A DNA stretch of 64,000 bases, from positions 21,344-85,343 of the forward strand of contig NZ_QNRK01000002.1 in NCBI RefSeq assembly GCF_003315135.1, read 5' to 3'. This stretch comes from Roseiarcus fermentans. GTDB taxonomy: Bacteria > Pseudomonadota > Alphaproteobacteria > Rhizobiales > Beijerinckiaceae. The translations under genes were made by a program, and so were the position numbers. Below the pieces are notes generated by a model that did no database searches, was not told where the DNA came from, and saw nothing but the letters and a program-made list of their open reading frames with translations. Positions 52,576-60,908 of the stretch are shown piece by piece (the first letter of the stretch is position 1; each line of letters opens with the position of its first letter).

Positions 52576-53292
52576 TCAGCGGCGGGCCGTTTCGGCGTCG
52601 AGGCCGAGTCGCCGCGCGGCCTCGGCGACGAGGCGCGCGCGTTCGGCGATCATCGGCGCGAGGCGCGCTTCGACCGCCTGCGCCACCGCCCGCGGCGCCG
52701 TGTCCGGGTCGCCGGCGTCGAATGGCGGCGCAGGCGCATATTCGAGGTTGAGCTGAATCGCTTCGGCGGTCGCCCGACCCGCCAGTTCCGACAGCAGGGC
52801 GAGTCCGAAATCGATCCCGGCGGTGACGCCGCCGCCGGTCATCACCCGACCGTCGCGCACATAGCGTTGCTTGACCGGGATTGCGCCGAACGGCGCCAGC
52901 AGATGGTGCGAGGCCCAATGGGTGGTCGCGCGCTTGCCGACCAGAAGCCCGGCCGCGCCGAGCACCAGCGCGCCGGTGCAGACGGAGGCGACGAAGCGCG
53001 CGCCCTGCGCTTGCGCGCGCAGAAACGCGAGCGTCTCCTCGTCGGCGAGCAGCGGATTGATCCCGGCCCCTCCCGGAACGCAGATCACGTCGAGCGGCCC
53101 GATGGTTTCAAAGGTCGCGTCGGGCGTGAGGACGAGCCCGGTCGAGGCGCGGACCGGATCGAGGGTTTTCCACACCAGACGGACGCGCGCCCCCGGCCAC
53201 GAGGCCAGCGTCTCGTAGGGGCCGGTGAGGTCGAGTTGCTGGACGTTGGGAAAAGTCAGGAAGCCGACTTCGATCGGCGGCGTCTCGGTCAT
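52576..53292 (-). CDS. DJ-1/PfpI (isonitrile hydratase-like) family protein
   Basis: A 238-residue class I glutamine amidotransferase-like protein. The nucleophile elbow is 'ASVCTGALVLGAAGLL' with Cys105; 'FPNVQQLDLTGPYE' and 'CVPGGAGINPLL' are further family blocks, and 'TAGIDFGLAL' follows. This layout is shared by isonitrile hydratase InhA and the sensor half of GlxA-type regulators, but no DNA-binding part is present. Likely a small-molecule hydratase/lyase; substrate unknown. It is 30 bp downstream of ppx and 30 bp upstream of the GNAT gene, suggesting an operon ppx-PfpI-GNAT. Confidence 0.85.
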   Translation of the reverse strand: MTETPPIEVGFLTFPNVQQLDLTGPYETLASWPGARVRLVWKTLDPVRASTGLVLTPDATFETIGPLDVICVPGGAGINPLLADEETLAFLRAQAQGARFVASVCTGALVLGAAGLLVGKRATTHWASHHLLAPFGAIPVKQRYVRDGRVMTGGGVTAGIDFGLALLSELAGRATAEAIQLNLEYAPAPPFDAGDPDTAPRAVAQAVEARLAPMIAERARLVAEAARRLGLDAETARR

Positions 53293-53322
53293 GATTCGTC
53301 TCCTCGTTCCGGACAGCGCCGG

Positions 53323-54873
53323 TCACGCCGGGCGCGCGTCCTCGCGCACCACGATCTCCGTCCGCTTCGCCCCGACCGCCTGCGCGAGCCAGCGCAGGCG
53401 GTCGACGACCACCTCGCTGTCGGGCGCGCGCGCCGCGGGCGACACGTCGAGGCGCACGCAGTCCGGGTCGATCCGCAAGCCCGCGCTCGCCAGCACGGCC
53501 GGCACGACGCCGGAAAACCGGTAGGCGAGCTGCATCGCCCGCCCGAGAATCTGGGCGCGCCGCTGCAGCGCCGGGCTGAGGAGGCCGATCGCCGGCGCGA
53601 GCCAGGACGCGTCCGCCTTGCCGCCGTAGCGGGCGTGGAGAACGGCGGCGAGGAACACGCGCTCGGCGTGATCGACGCCGATGAAGGGAAACTGCAGCAG
53701 GCGGCGAAAGCTCTCTTCGGCCCGGAGGTCCGCGGCATCGCGCCAGGCGATGTCGGAGAGCGCGCAGGCCGCGACCCTGAGCCGCGTCTCCGCCGGCGTC
53801 TCGTTGGGAAACAGGCCCGCGGTCCAGCCGGCGAGGGCCGGGGCGAAATCCGGCACGCGGGCGAACGGCAGGCCGATCAGCTGCGCGCCCTCGACCAGCG
53901 GGTCGCGATAGCGCTCGGCCTCGTCGAGCTGCGAATAGAGCAGGCCCTCGCGCAGGCCGAGCGCGGAGAAGATCACCGTCTGCGGCGCGAGCCGCTTGAG
54001 CGCCCGGTCGAGGACCAGCGCCGCGGCCGGAAGTGTGCGCGCCCGCCGCGCCGACACGCCCGGCATGGCGGCGAGCCTGGCGGCCGGGAGCCGGGTGATC
54101 GACTTGGCGAAGGCGCGAATGACCGACGTCTCGACCGCATAGCCGTGCACCGTCTTCACCGGCGCGGCCGTCGCCTCGATGTGCGCCTTGGCGACCGCGC
54201 GCCAGCCGCCGCCGACCGGATAGAACACCGGTCGCGCGAACGACGCCTTGACGCCGGCGCGCAAGATGTCGTCGACCCGCTTCTTGGCGACGTCGTAGCC
54301 TTGCGCGAGCAGGGCCTCGACCGGCAGCGCCCCGAGCGGCAGGCTGACCCAGGCGTCGCCGACGTGGTCGTCGATCGCCTCGGCGATCTCGAGGCTGCCG
54401 CCGCCCATGTCGCCGACTGCGCCGACCGGCCGGAAGAAGCCGGAAATGACGCCGAGCGCAGCGTAGCGCGCTTCCTCGGCGCCGGACAAAATGCGCACGG
54501 TGACGCCGGCTTCGGCGGCGATCGCGTCAGCGAGGTCTCTGCCGTTGCTCGCGCGCCGGATCGCCTCGGTCGCGGTCACGTCGAGTCTGCCGACGCCCAT
54601 CGCCTCGGCGATGGCGCGGAAGCGCCGCGCCGCCTCGAGCGTCCGGCGAAAGCCTTCGGGGTGAATGGCGCCGGTCTCGGCGAGCCCCTCGGCGAGGCGG
54701 GCGAGCGACTTCTCGTTGAAACGCGGCAGCGGCGCGCGGCCGAGCTGGTCGTAGACCAGCAGCCGGACCGAGTTCGAGCCGATGTCGATGATGCCGTAAT
54801 GCGGACGGTCGGCGCGCATCACGCGCGCCGGATCGAGTTCGAGCGGCCGATGCGGCTCCGGGCGCCTGGACAT
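53323..54873 (-). CDS. ppx: Exopolyphosphatase / guanosine pentaphosphatase family
   Basis: A 516-residue Ppx/GppA protein of the ASKHA fold. 'YGIIDIGSNSVRLLVYD' (phosphate 1), 'ATEAIRRASNGRDL', 'ILSGAEEARYAALGV', 'GAVGDMGGGSLEI' (phosphate 2) and a long helical C-terminal part with an HD-like 'IGVDHAERVFLAA' are seen. It removes terminal phosphate from polyphosphate, or from pppGpp. AGGAGG lies 8-13 bases before ATG 54873. It heads a likely operon with the DJ-1/PfpI and GNAT genes. Cytosolic. Confidence 0.94.
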   Translation of the reverse strand: MSRRPEPHRPLELDPARVMRADRPHYGIIDIGSNSVRLLVYDQLGRAPLPRFNEKSLARLAEGLAETGAIHPEGFRRTLEAARRFRAIAEAMGVGRLDVTATEAIRRASNGRDLADAIAAEAGVTVRILSGAEEARYAALGVISGFFRPVGAVGDMGGGSLEIAEAIDDHVGDAWVSLPLGALPVEALLAQGYDVAKKRVDDILRAGVKASFARPVFYPVGGGWRAVAKAHIEATAAPVKTVHGYAVETSVIRAFAKSITRLPAARLAAMPGVSARRARTLPAAALVLDRALKRLAPQTVIFSALGLREGLLYSQLDEAERYRDPLVEGAQLIGLPFARVPDFAPALAGWTAGLFPNETPAETRLRVAACALSDIAWRDAADLRAEESFRRLLQFPFIGVDHAERVFLAAVLHARYGGKADASWLAPAIGLLSPALQRRAQILGRAMQLAYRFSGVVPAVLASAGLRIDPDCVRLDVSPAARAPDSEVVVDRLRWLAQAVGAKRTEIVVREDARPA

Positions 54874-55063
54874 CCCAATCCTCCTGTCTCGGCGAACTCC
54901 TATGCGCGAGACCGACGGCTTTGGCCAGCCGCCGCCTGCGGACCACCGACGCCTTTCGGGCGCGCCGGGGCCGGTCGACGACCGACCGTCCGCATGCGAA
55001 GCCCGGCGCGACGATCGGGAGCCCGGTTGACAAACGCCCCGCCCGCTCGGATGCAACGGCCGC

Positions 55064-55720
55064 ATGACCTCTCTGCCCGCCCTCATCGGCGCCGGATTCC
55101 TGCTCGGCTGGTCGGTCGCCTGGCCGCCGGGGCCGATCAACGCCGAGATCGCGCGCCGCTGCGGCGCCGGCCGGTTCTGGAGCGGGCTCGCGGTGCTCGC
55201 CGGCGCCTCCAGCGCCGACGCCCTGTGGGCGGTGGCGGTCGCGCTCGGCGTCGGCCTGCTGTTCACCGCGCCGCTCGCGCGCGCCGCCATGGGTGTCGTC
55301 AGCATCGCGCTCCTGATCGCGCTCGCCGGGCTGTTCCTGCGCGGCGCCTGGCGCGCCTGGGCCGGGCGCGGCGGCGAGCCCGAGGCGAAGCCCGCGCCCT
55401 CCCGCTTCGGCTCCGTCCACGGCGGTTTCGGGCTCGGCGCGGCGATGGCGCTGACGAGCCCGTGGAACGTGGCGTTCTGGCTCGCGGCGATGGGCCGGCC
55501 CGAGCTCGCCGGCGCGAAGGCCGCCGCGCTGCTGATCATGGCCGCGGCGGTGATCGCAGGCGCGCTGACCTGGGGCGTGATCTGGGCGACCGCCAACACG
55601 CTCCTGCATCGCGGCCTCGACGGCGACGCGCGCCGCGCCTGGACGATCTTCGTCGACCTCGCGACCGGACTTCTGATGCTCGTTTTCGCCGCGACCTCGG
55701 CCCAGCGGCTGCTCGGCTGA
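55064..55720 (+). CDS. LysE/RhtB-family transporter
   Basis: A 218-residue inner-membrane protein with about six apolar helices. Opening 'ALIGAGFLLGWSVAWPPGPINAEI' contains the PPGP motif of the LysE superfamily, and 'FGLGAAMALTSPWNVAFWLA' corresponds to the second repeat ('NPK/W' region). The family exports amino acids or similar small solutes; the substrate is unknown. Divergent from ppx (190 bp). Confidence 0.88.
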   Translation: MTSLPALIGAGFLLGWSVAWPPGPINAEIARRCGAGRFWSGLAVLAGASSADALWAVAVALGVGLLFTAPLARAAMGVVSIALLIALAGLFLRGAWRAWAGRGGEPEAKPAPSRFGSVHGGFGLGAAMALTSPWNVAFWLAAMGRPELAGAKAAALLIMAAAVIAGALTWGVIWATANTLLHRGLDGDARRAWTIFVDLATGLLMLVFAATSAQRLLG

Positions 55721-55973
55721 CTTGCAACGAACGGGTCGACCGCGCGCCGGTTCGGCTTTCGCCGAACGCCGGTCGTCGCCGCGCCGATCTCCAGGACGCG
55801 GCGCGCCGCACGCAGGCCGGCGCAAGGGGAAGCGGCCGCTCCGGCGGAGGCGGCCGGTCCGATCTCCCCCCGATCGGCCGATTGTCGCCACGATTGGTTC
55901 ACGGGCGGCTCATCCTCGCTCTGATTGAATGATGAACGAAGCGCGGCCTCTGGCTTCGCGAGGTTCGTGGACC

Positions 55974-57494
55974 ATGGCGATCAACCCCAGCGACGCTGCC
56001 GCGGTGACGGCGTTCAACCGGTTCGGGCTCGGCGCGCGGCCGGGCGACCTGAACGACGCGGCGCGAGATCCTCGCGGCTTTCTCCTCGAGGAATTGTGGA
56101 CGGCCAATGTCGCGCTGATCCGCGACCATGCGCCGCCTTCGGGCGCCGAGGCTCTGCAGGCCTATTATCTCGAACAGCAGGCCCTGCGCGCGGAGCGGGC
56201 GAAGATGGCCGCCGCTGCGATGCAGACAGCCATGCTCGCTCCCGCTCCGCCTGCAGGCCCCGGCATGACCGCCGCTCCCGCGATTCGTGGTCCCTCGGCG
56301 AGTCCGCCCCCCGGTCCGTCGGCCGCCTCGCCCGCCGCTGCGAAGGCCGAACCGCCGAAGGCCCCGGCCTCGAAGCCCGCGGTCGAGCAGGCGCAGTTTC
56401 TCGCCGAGGCCCAGGCGCGGCTCCAGAAGCAGCTCGAGGCCCGCGCCGGCTTCGTCGAGAGGTTGGTCGCCTTCTGGTCGAACCATTTCGCGGTCTCGGT
56501 CGCCAAGAGCGGCGAGTTGCGCGCGGCCGCCGGTCCGTTCGAGCGCGAGGCGATCCGCCCACACGCGCTCGGAAAGTTCTCGGCGCTGTTGGGCGCTGCG
56601 GAATCCCATCCGGCCATGATCCTGTATCTCGACAACCAGAACTCGATCGGCCCCGACGCCGCGCCGGGAAAATTCGCCGGCAGGGGACTGAACGAGAATC
56701 TGGCGCGCGAGATCATGGAGTTGCATACGCTGGGGGTTGGCTCCGGCTACACCCAGGCCGACGTCGCCGAGTTCGCCCGCGGGCTCACCGGCTGGAGCGT
56801 CGCAGGGCCCGACAGCGAGTCGGGCGCGCCGGGCGGCTTCGCCTTCAAGCCCAACTGGCACGAGCCGGGTCCGCGAAAAATTCTCGGCAAGACCTATGCC
56901 GAGGCGGGCGTCGAGCAGGGACGCGCGATCCTCGACGATCTCGCGCGCCATCCGGCGACGGCGCGCCATATCGCGACGAAGCTCGTCCGCCATTTCGTCG
57001 CCGACGACCCGGCGCCGGACCTCGTCGCCATGCTGGCCAAGAGGTTCCAGGACAGCGACGGGGATCTGGCGGTCGTCGCCTCCGCGCTCGTCTCCGACGA
57101 CCGCGCCTGGGTGGCGCCGCGCGTCAAAGTCCGCACGCCCCTCGAATTCGTGGTCGGCGCAGCCCGCGCGACCGGCTTCGCCCCGCACGACCCCGGGTTC
57201 TATCTGCAGGCGCTCAATCTCCTCGGCATGCCGCTGTGGCAGCCGTCCGGCCCGAACGGCTTTCCCGACATGAGCGACGGGTGGGCGTCGCCGGAAGGGA
57301 TGAAGGCGCGGCTCGACATCGCCTGGGCCATGGGCCAGCGGATGCGGGGCGGCGCCGAGCCGCTCGCCGTCCTGAAGTCGACGCTGGGCGAGACCGCCGC
57401 CTCGCCGGAAACGGTCCAGGCCGTCAGTCGCGCGGAGTCGCGCGAGCAGGCGCTGGCGCTGCTGTTCATGGCGCCCGAATTCCAGAGGAGATGA
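55974..57494 (+). CDS. DUF1800 family protein
   Basis: A 506-residue DUF1800 protein ('AVTAFNRFGLGARPGDL', 'FVERLVAFWSNHFAVS', 'NLAREIMELHTLGVGSGYTQADV', in outline). An Ala/Pro-rich low-complexity segment (about 95-130) interrupts the N-terminal part. No clear signal peptide is seen. Such genes almost always precede a DUF1501 gene, as here, and the pair is found in many environmental bacteria without a known reaction. ATG 55974 is favoured over 55929 because homologues start close to this motif; certainty is moderate. Confidence 0.85.
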   Translation: MAINPSDAAAVTAFNRFGLGARPGDLNDAARDPRGFLLEELWTANVALIRDHAPPSGAEALQAYYLEQQALRAERAKMAAAAMQTAMLAPAPPAGPGMTAAPAIRGPSASPPPGPSAASPAAAKAEPPKAPASKPAVEQAQFLAEAQARLQKQLEARAGFVERLVAFWSNHFAVSVAKSGELRAAAGPFEREAIRPHALGKFSALLGAAESHPAMILYLDNQNSIGPDAAPGKFAGRGLNENLAREIMELHTLGVGSGYTQADVAEFARGLTGWSVAGPDSESGAPGGFAFKPNWHEPGPRKILGKTYAEAGVEQGRAILDDLARHPATARHIATKLVRHFVADDPAPDLVAMLAKRFQDSDGDLAVVASALVSDDRAWVAPRVKVRTPLEFVVGAARATGFAPHDPGFYLQALNLLGMPLWQPSGPNGFPDMSDGWASPEGMKARLDIAWAMGQRMRGGAEPLAVLKSTLGETAASPETVQAVSRAESREQALALLFMAPEFQRR

Positions 57495-57496
57495 CC

Positions 57497-58741
57497 ATGA
57501 TCCGCCGGCCTGTCGATGTTCCCCTGTCCCGCCGCGGCTTTATCCGCGCGGCGGGCGGCTTCGGCGTCGCGTGCGGTTTCGGCTTTCTCGCCGCGCCGGC
57601 GAGCGCCGCGAGCGCGCGCGACCCGCGCTTCGTCGTCATCATCCTGCGCGGGGCGATGGACGGGCTCTCCGCCGTCCCGCCGGTCGGCGATCCGGACTAC
57701 GCGACGCTGCACGGCGATCTCGCCTTCGCCGCTTCGGGCGACCGCGCGGCTCTCCCGCTCGACTCAGGGTTCGGACTTCACCCGTCGCTCGCCGCCTTCA
57801 AGACCCTCTATGACCTCAAACAGGCGATGGTCGTGCATGCGGTCGCCACGAGCTATCGCGACCGCTCGCATTTCGACGGCCAGGACGTGCTCGAAAGCGG
57901 CAATCCCGGTCCCGGGCGCACCGACAGCGGCTGGCTCAACCGGACGCTCGCCGCCCTGCCCGGTCCGGCCAAGGGCGCTATCCGCGGGCTCGGGGTCGGC
58001 GCGACCGCGCCGCTCGTCATCCGCGGCCCGGCGCCGGCGCTCGGCTGGGCGCCGCCCGGCGGCCTCGCGCCCGCCGGGGCCGATCTGACGCAGCGCGTCC
58101 TCGATCTCTACGCCCACAGCGACGCTGTTCTCGGCGAGCGGCTTCACGCTGCGGTCGCCGCCGAAAAAGTCGCCGCGGAAGGCGGTGGAGAGCCCGGGTC
58201 GACGAAGAAGCCCGGCGGCGGGCCGGTCGACCAGATGCGCGCCGCGGCGGCTGGCGCCGGCCGACTGCTCGCGACGCCGGGCGGGCCCCGTCTCGCCGCG
58301 CTCGCCTTCGACGGGTTCGACACCCACCAGAACGAAGGCGCGGCCCAAGGCCTGCTGGCGCAGAGGCTCCAGGGCCTCGACGCGTCGTTCGAAGCGCTGC
58401 ATGCGAGCCTGGGCGAAGCGTGGAAGGACACGATCGTCATCGCCGTCACCGAGTTCGGCCGCACGGTCCGCGTCAACGGCACGCACGGCACCGACCACGG
58501 CACGGCGACGGCGGCGCTCCTGGCGGGCGGCGCGCTCGCCGGCGGTCGGGTTGTCGCCGACTGGCCGAGCCTGAGGCCGGAACGGCTCTACGAGGGCCGC
58601 GACCTCTATCCGACGGCCGACCTGCGCGGCGTGATCAAGGGCCTGATCGCCGAGCCGTTCGGGCTTTCCGCAAAGGCGCTCGCAGAGACGGTTTTTCCCG
58701 ACAGCGCGCAGGTTGCGCCGACGCGGGGCCTGATCGTCTGA
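57497..58741 (+). CDS. DUF1501 family Tat-exported protein
   Basis: A 414-residue DUF1501 protein. It has a twin-arginine signal ('SRRGFIRAAGGFGVACGFGF') and the alkaline-phosphatase/sulfatase-like fold: 'VVIILRGAMDGLSAVPP', 'SHFDGQDVLESG', 'FDGFDTHQNE', 'VIAVTEFGRTVRVNGTHGTDHGTA' (metal-type Asp/His). Start 57497 has GAGGAG six bases upstream; it lies 2 bp past the DUF1800 stop. Probably folded in the cytoplasm with a cofactor metal and exported by Tat. Reaction unknown. Confidence 0.9.
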   Translation: MIRRPVDVPLSRRGFIRAAGGFGVACGFGFLAAPASAASARDPRFVVIILRGAMDGLSAVPPVGDPDYATLHGDLAFAASGDRAALPLDSGFGLHPSLAAFKTLYDLKQAMVVHAVATSYRDRSHFDGQDVLESGNPGPGRTDSGWLNRTLAALPGPAKGAIRGLGVGATAPLVIRGPAPALGWAPPGGLAPAGADLTQRVLDLYAHSDAVLGERLHAAVAAEKVAAEGGGEPGSTKKPGGGPVDQMRAAAAGAGRLLATPGGPRLAALAFDGFDTHQNEGAAQGLLAQRLQGLDASFEALHASLGEAWKDTIVIAVTEFGRTVRVNGTHGTDHGTATAALLAGGALAGGRVVADWPSLRPERLYEGRDLYPTADLRGVIKGLIAEPFGLSAKALAETVFPDSAQVAPTRGLIV

Positions 58742-58828
58742 CAAAGCCGGGAGCAAGCAGCCGCCGCCGGTCCGATCCGCGCGAATGCCTGTTGACAGGG
58801 CGCCGGGCGGAGATCGACAAGGGCCCGC

Positions 58829-59617
58829 ATGGCGGCTCTTGTCGATCTCCTGGGAAATTCGCTGCCGGACGCCGCGATCCTGGCGGTCAGCGCCTCGTTC
58901 TTCTTTCTGTTCGGCGGCGCGGTCGCGTCGCTCGCGAACCGGATGTGGTTCCGGCGCTGGCCCGTTCACAGCCCGTTCGACGACAAGCTCGCCGACACCG
59001 CCCATTCCGGCCTGCTGGCGCTTTCGGCCTTCATTCTCGCCCTGATGATCACCAACGGGGTTTCGAGTCTGACCAAGACCGAAGACAACGCCCGGCAGGA
59101 GGGCGTGTCGATCTACCGTCTCGGGCGCGAGCTCGACGCCCTCGGTCCCGCGGCCGGCCCGGCGAAGGCGGCGCTCGCGGCCTACGCCCGCGATGTCGCC
59201 GGCGACGAATGGCGACGGCTCGCGAAGGCGCCGAACGCGCTGTCGCCGCTTGCCCAGAACGACCTCGACGCGCTCTGGACGAACCTTCGCGCGGTCCAGA
59301 AGACTCTCGCTCCGACGGACCCGTCCCGCTTCGACCTCGCCCGTTACGCGGACAAGATCGAGTCGCTGCGCCAGACCCGCCTTTCCGATGCGAACACCAA
59401 CATACCCGGCGCCTTCTGGCTGATCCTGATCATCATCGTCGCCGGCAGCTCGTTCCTCTCCGGACGGGAAAAGCCGAAGCGCTTCGGCATGCAGGTGAAC
59501 ATGCTGCACACGGCCGCGATCGGCCTCGCCGTCGGCCTGGTCATCATTCTCGACAACCCCTTCCGCGGCGAGACCAGCATCGACCCGACGATCATCGGAC
59601 ATGCGCTCGGCCAATAG
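58829..59617 (+). CDS. DUF4239 (bestrophin-like) membrane protein
   Basis: A 262-residue protein. Two N-terminal helices (about 13-36 and 58-76), a central soluble helical domain (about 80-185) and two C-terminal helices ('FWLILIIIVAGSSFL', 'NMLHTAAIGLAVGLVIILDNPF') fit the DUF4239 plan. 'ALMITNGVSSL' and 'DNPFRGE' are family motifs. Role unknown; inner membrane. It lies 87 bp after the DUF1501 gene and may be read through from it. Confidence 0.82.
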   Translation: MAALVDLLGNSLPDAAILAVSASFFFLFGGAVASLANRMWFRRWPVHSPFDDKLADTAHSGLLALSAFILALMITNGVSSLTKTEDNARQEGVSIYRLGRELDALGPAAGPAKAALAAYARDVAGDEWRRLAKAPNALSPLAQNDLDALWTNLRAVQKTLAPTDPSRFDLARYADKIESLRQTRLSDANTNIPGAFWLILIIIVAGSSFLSGREKPKRFGMQVNMLHTAAIGLAVGLVIILDNPFRGETSIDPTIIGHALGQ

Positions 59618-59831
59618 ACGCAGCCGCCATCCCGGCCGTTCGCGCGTCGGCGACGGTTGCGCGCGCCGCCGACCGCCCTTTCCCGCGCGACCGGGCGGCG
59701 AGGGCGGCGGATCGAGGCGATGCGGGTGCGAAGCCCGCCGGAAATTTCGACTGCCCGGCCATTGCGATGCGCGGGGCCCGGAACTAATGTCCGGCCCGCT
59801 TTCCGCCGGCGACTGGACGCTGGCGGCGGAT

Positions 59832-59906
59832 TGGGGCGTCGCCAAGCGGTAAGGCAGCGGATTTTGATTCCGCCATACGGAGGTTCGAATCCTCCCGCCC
59901 CAGCCA
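59832..59906 (+). tRNA. tRNA-Gln (anticodon TTG)
   Basis: 75 nt with encoded CCA. Acceptor TGGGGCG pairs with CGCCCCA; anticodon stem GCGGA/TCCGC encloses loop TTTTGAT with TTG anticodon; T arm GGAGG-TTCGAAT-CCTCC is canonical. The T-A first pair is usual for bacterial tRNA-Gln. No integrase gene lies on either side. Confidence 0.97.
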
Positions 59907-60032
59907 GACCAGCCGTTCTCAGCGCAACCGTGGGGCGCTTCGACCGTGCGGGCGATGGGACCGTGCGAAATCGGCGCAGCCGCCGACATCGGCGAGGCGG
60001 AACCGGCGCGCTCGTCGCGTCCGGCTTCGACG

Positions 60033-60446
60033 CTACGAGCATTGCGTGCAAAATATCAAAGGAAACTCGCGGCCCTCCCGACCTCCTTCGCCGTCCGGCG
60101 TGAGACTCCAATAGTTCGCCTTCTTCGCTCGGCTATAGCATGCATAGGCGCCGGTCGCCGTCTTGCCGAAATCAGGGTGGAACTTCGGGTAGAAGAATCC
60201 GCTCTTGCGATCCGCCCAAACGACAGGGTCGGCGCCGCAGGCGGCGCGGGCTGACGTCTCGTCGGAAAAGCGCGGGATCTCGCCCAGCAGGATTTCCGAC
60301 GACGACTCGGTCCAGCCGGCGCGCGCCGACAGCGCCAAGGCGCAGGCGGCCGCCGTGAGGACCCGAAACCGGGCGGGGACGCTCGTCCCTTCCCGCTCCT
60401 TCGATCGCAACGAGGTCATCGCGCAAACCGGCGCGGACGGCCGCAT
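60033..60446 (-). CDS. Small exported protein coupled to tatB
   Basis: A 137-residue protein with an apolar segment 'FRVLTAAACALALSARA' as signal, then a compact domain with 'ACGADPVVWADRKSGFFYPK' and 'GAYACYSRAKKANYW', two or three conserved-looking Cys. This pattern is common in small secreted proteins of Rhizobiales that have no known function. ATG 60446 shares its first base with the tatB stop, so it is translationally coupled to tatB. Internal ATG 60419 is an alternative start. Confidence 0.65.
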   Translation of the reverse strand: MRPSAPVCAMTSLRSKEREGTSVPARFRVLTAAACALALSARAGWTESSSEILLGEIPRFSDETSARAACGADPVVWADRKSGFFYPKFHPDFGKTATGAYACYSRAKKANYWSLTPDGEGGREGREFPLIFCTQCS

Positions 60447-60862
60447 CACGTCCAGGCTGGCGTCGGCGCAGCCTCTCCTTTCGCGAGCGCCGGCCTTTCG
60501 GCGGGCGGCGCCAGATAGGCCTGCATCTCGGGCGAAGCGTAGTGCGGCGTCTCCTCCTCGACCTCCCGCCGCGCGCCGCCTGCGCCCGAGGCCGGGAGAT
60601 GACCCCGCATCGCCGTCGCGGGATTCAAGGCGATATTGGTCCGCACGACCTTGTCGAGGCTTGCAAACTCGCGATCGACCGAACCTGGGTCGGCGTCGGC
60701 CATGAACGTGTCGACGGCCGTGCGCGCGCTTGCTTGCAAACGCCGCAGATGAGCCATGCCGCGGGCCAGCGTCCGCATCACGGCCGGCAGCTCCTTCGGA
60801 CCGACGACGATCAGCGCGACCACGCCGACCAGCAGCATCTTGCTCAAATCGAAGTCAAACAT
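60446..60862 (-). CDS. tatB: Twin-arginine translocase subunit TatB
   Basis: A 138-residue TatA/B-family protein: N-terminal membrane helix 'MLLVGVVALIVVGPKELPAVMR' with the 'GPKELP' hinge of alphaproteobacterial TatB, an amphipathic helix (MRTLARGMAHLRRLQASA), and a variable acidic tail. It would guide RR-signal proteins (SorA and the DUF1501 protein in this window) to TatC. tatA and tatC, usually on either side, are not here. Start ATG 60862. Confidence 0.82.
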   Translation of the reverse strand: MFDFDLSKMLLVGVVALIVVGPKELPAVMRTLARGMAHLRRLQASARTAVDTFMADADPGSVDREFASLDKVVRTNIALNPATAMRGHLPASGAGGARREVEEETPHYASPEMQAYLAPPAERPALAKGEAAPTPAWT

Positions 60863-60908
60863 GGCGGAATCACCCCGGGTTGGAGACGGAGACCTAAGCG
60901 ATGCGTAT

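Noticed and set aside
51799-55932. 1377-codon open frame on the plus strand
   Set aside because: It overlaps GNAT, PfpI and ppx antisense over their whole length; composition is that of a GC-rich shadow frame.
59832-59906. tRNA-Gln as an integration site
   Set aside because: No integrase, no repeated tRNA 3' end and no composition change next to it.
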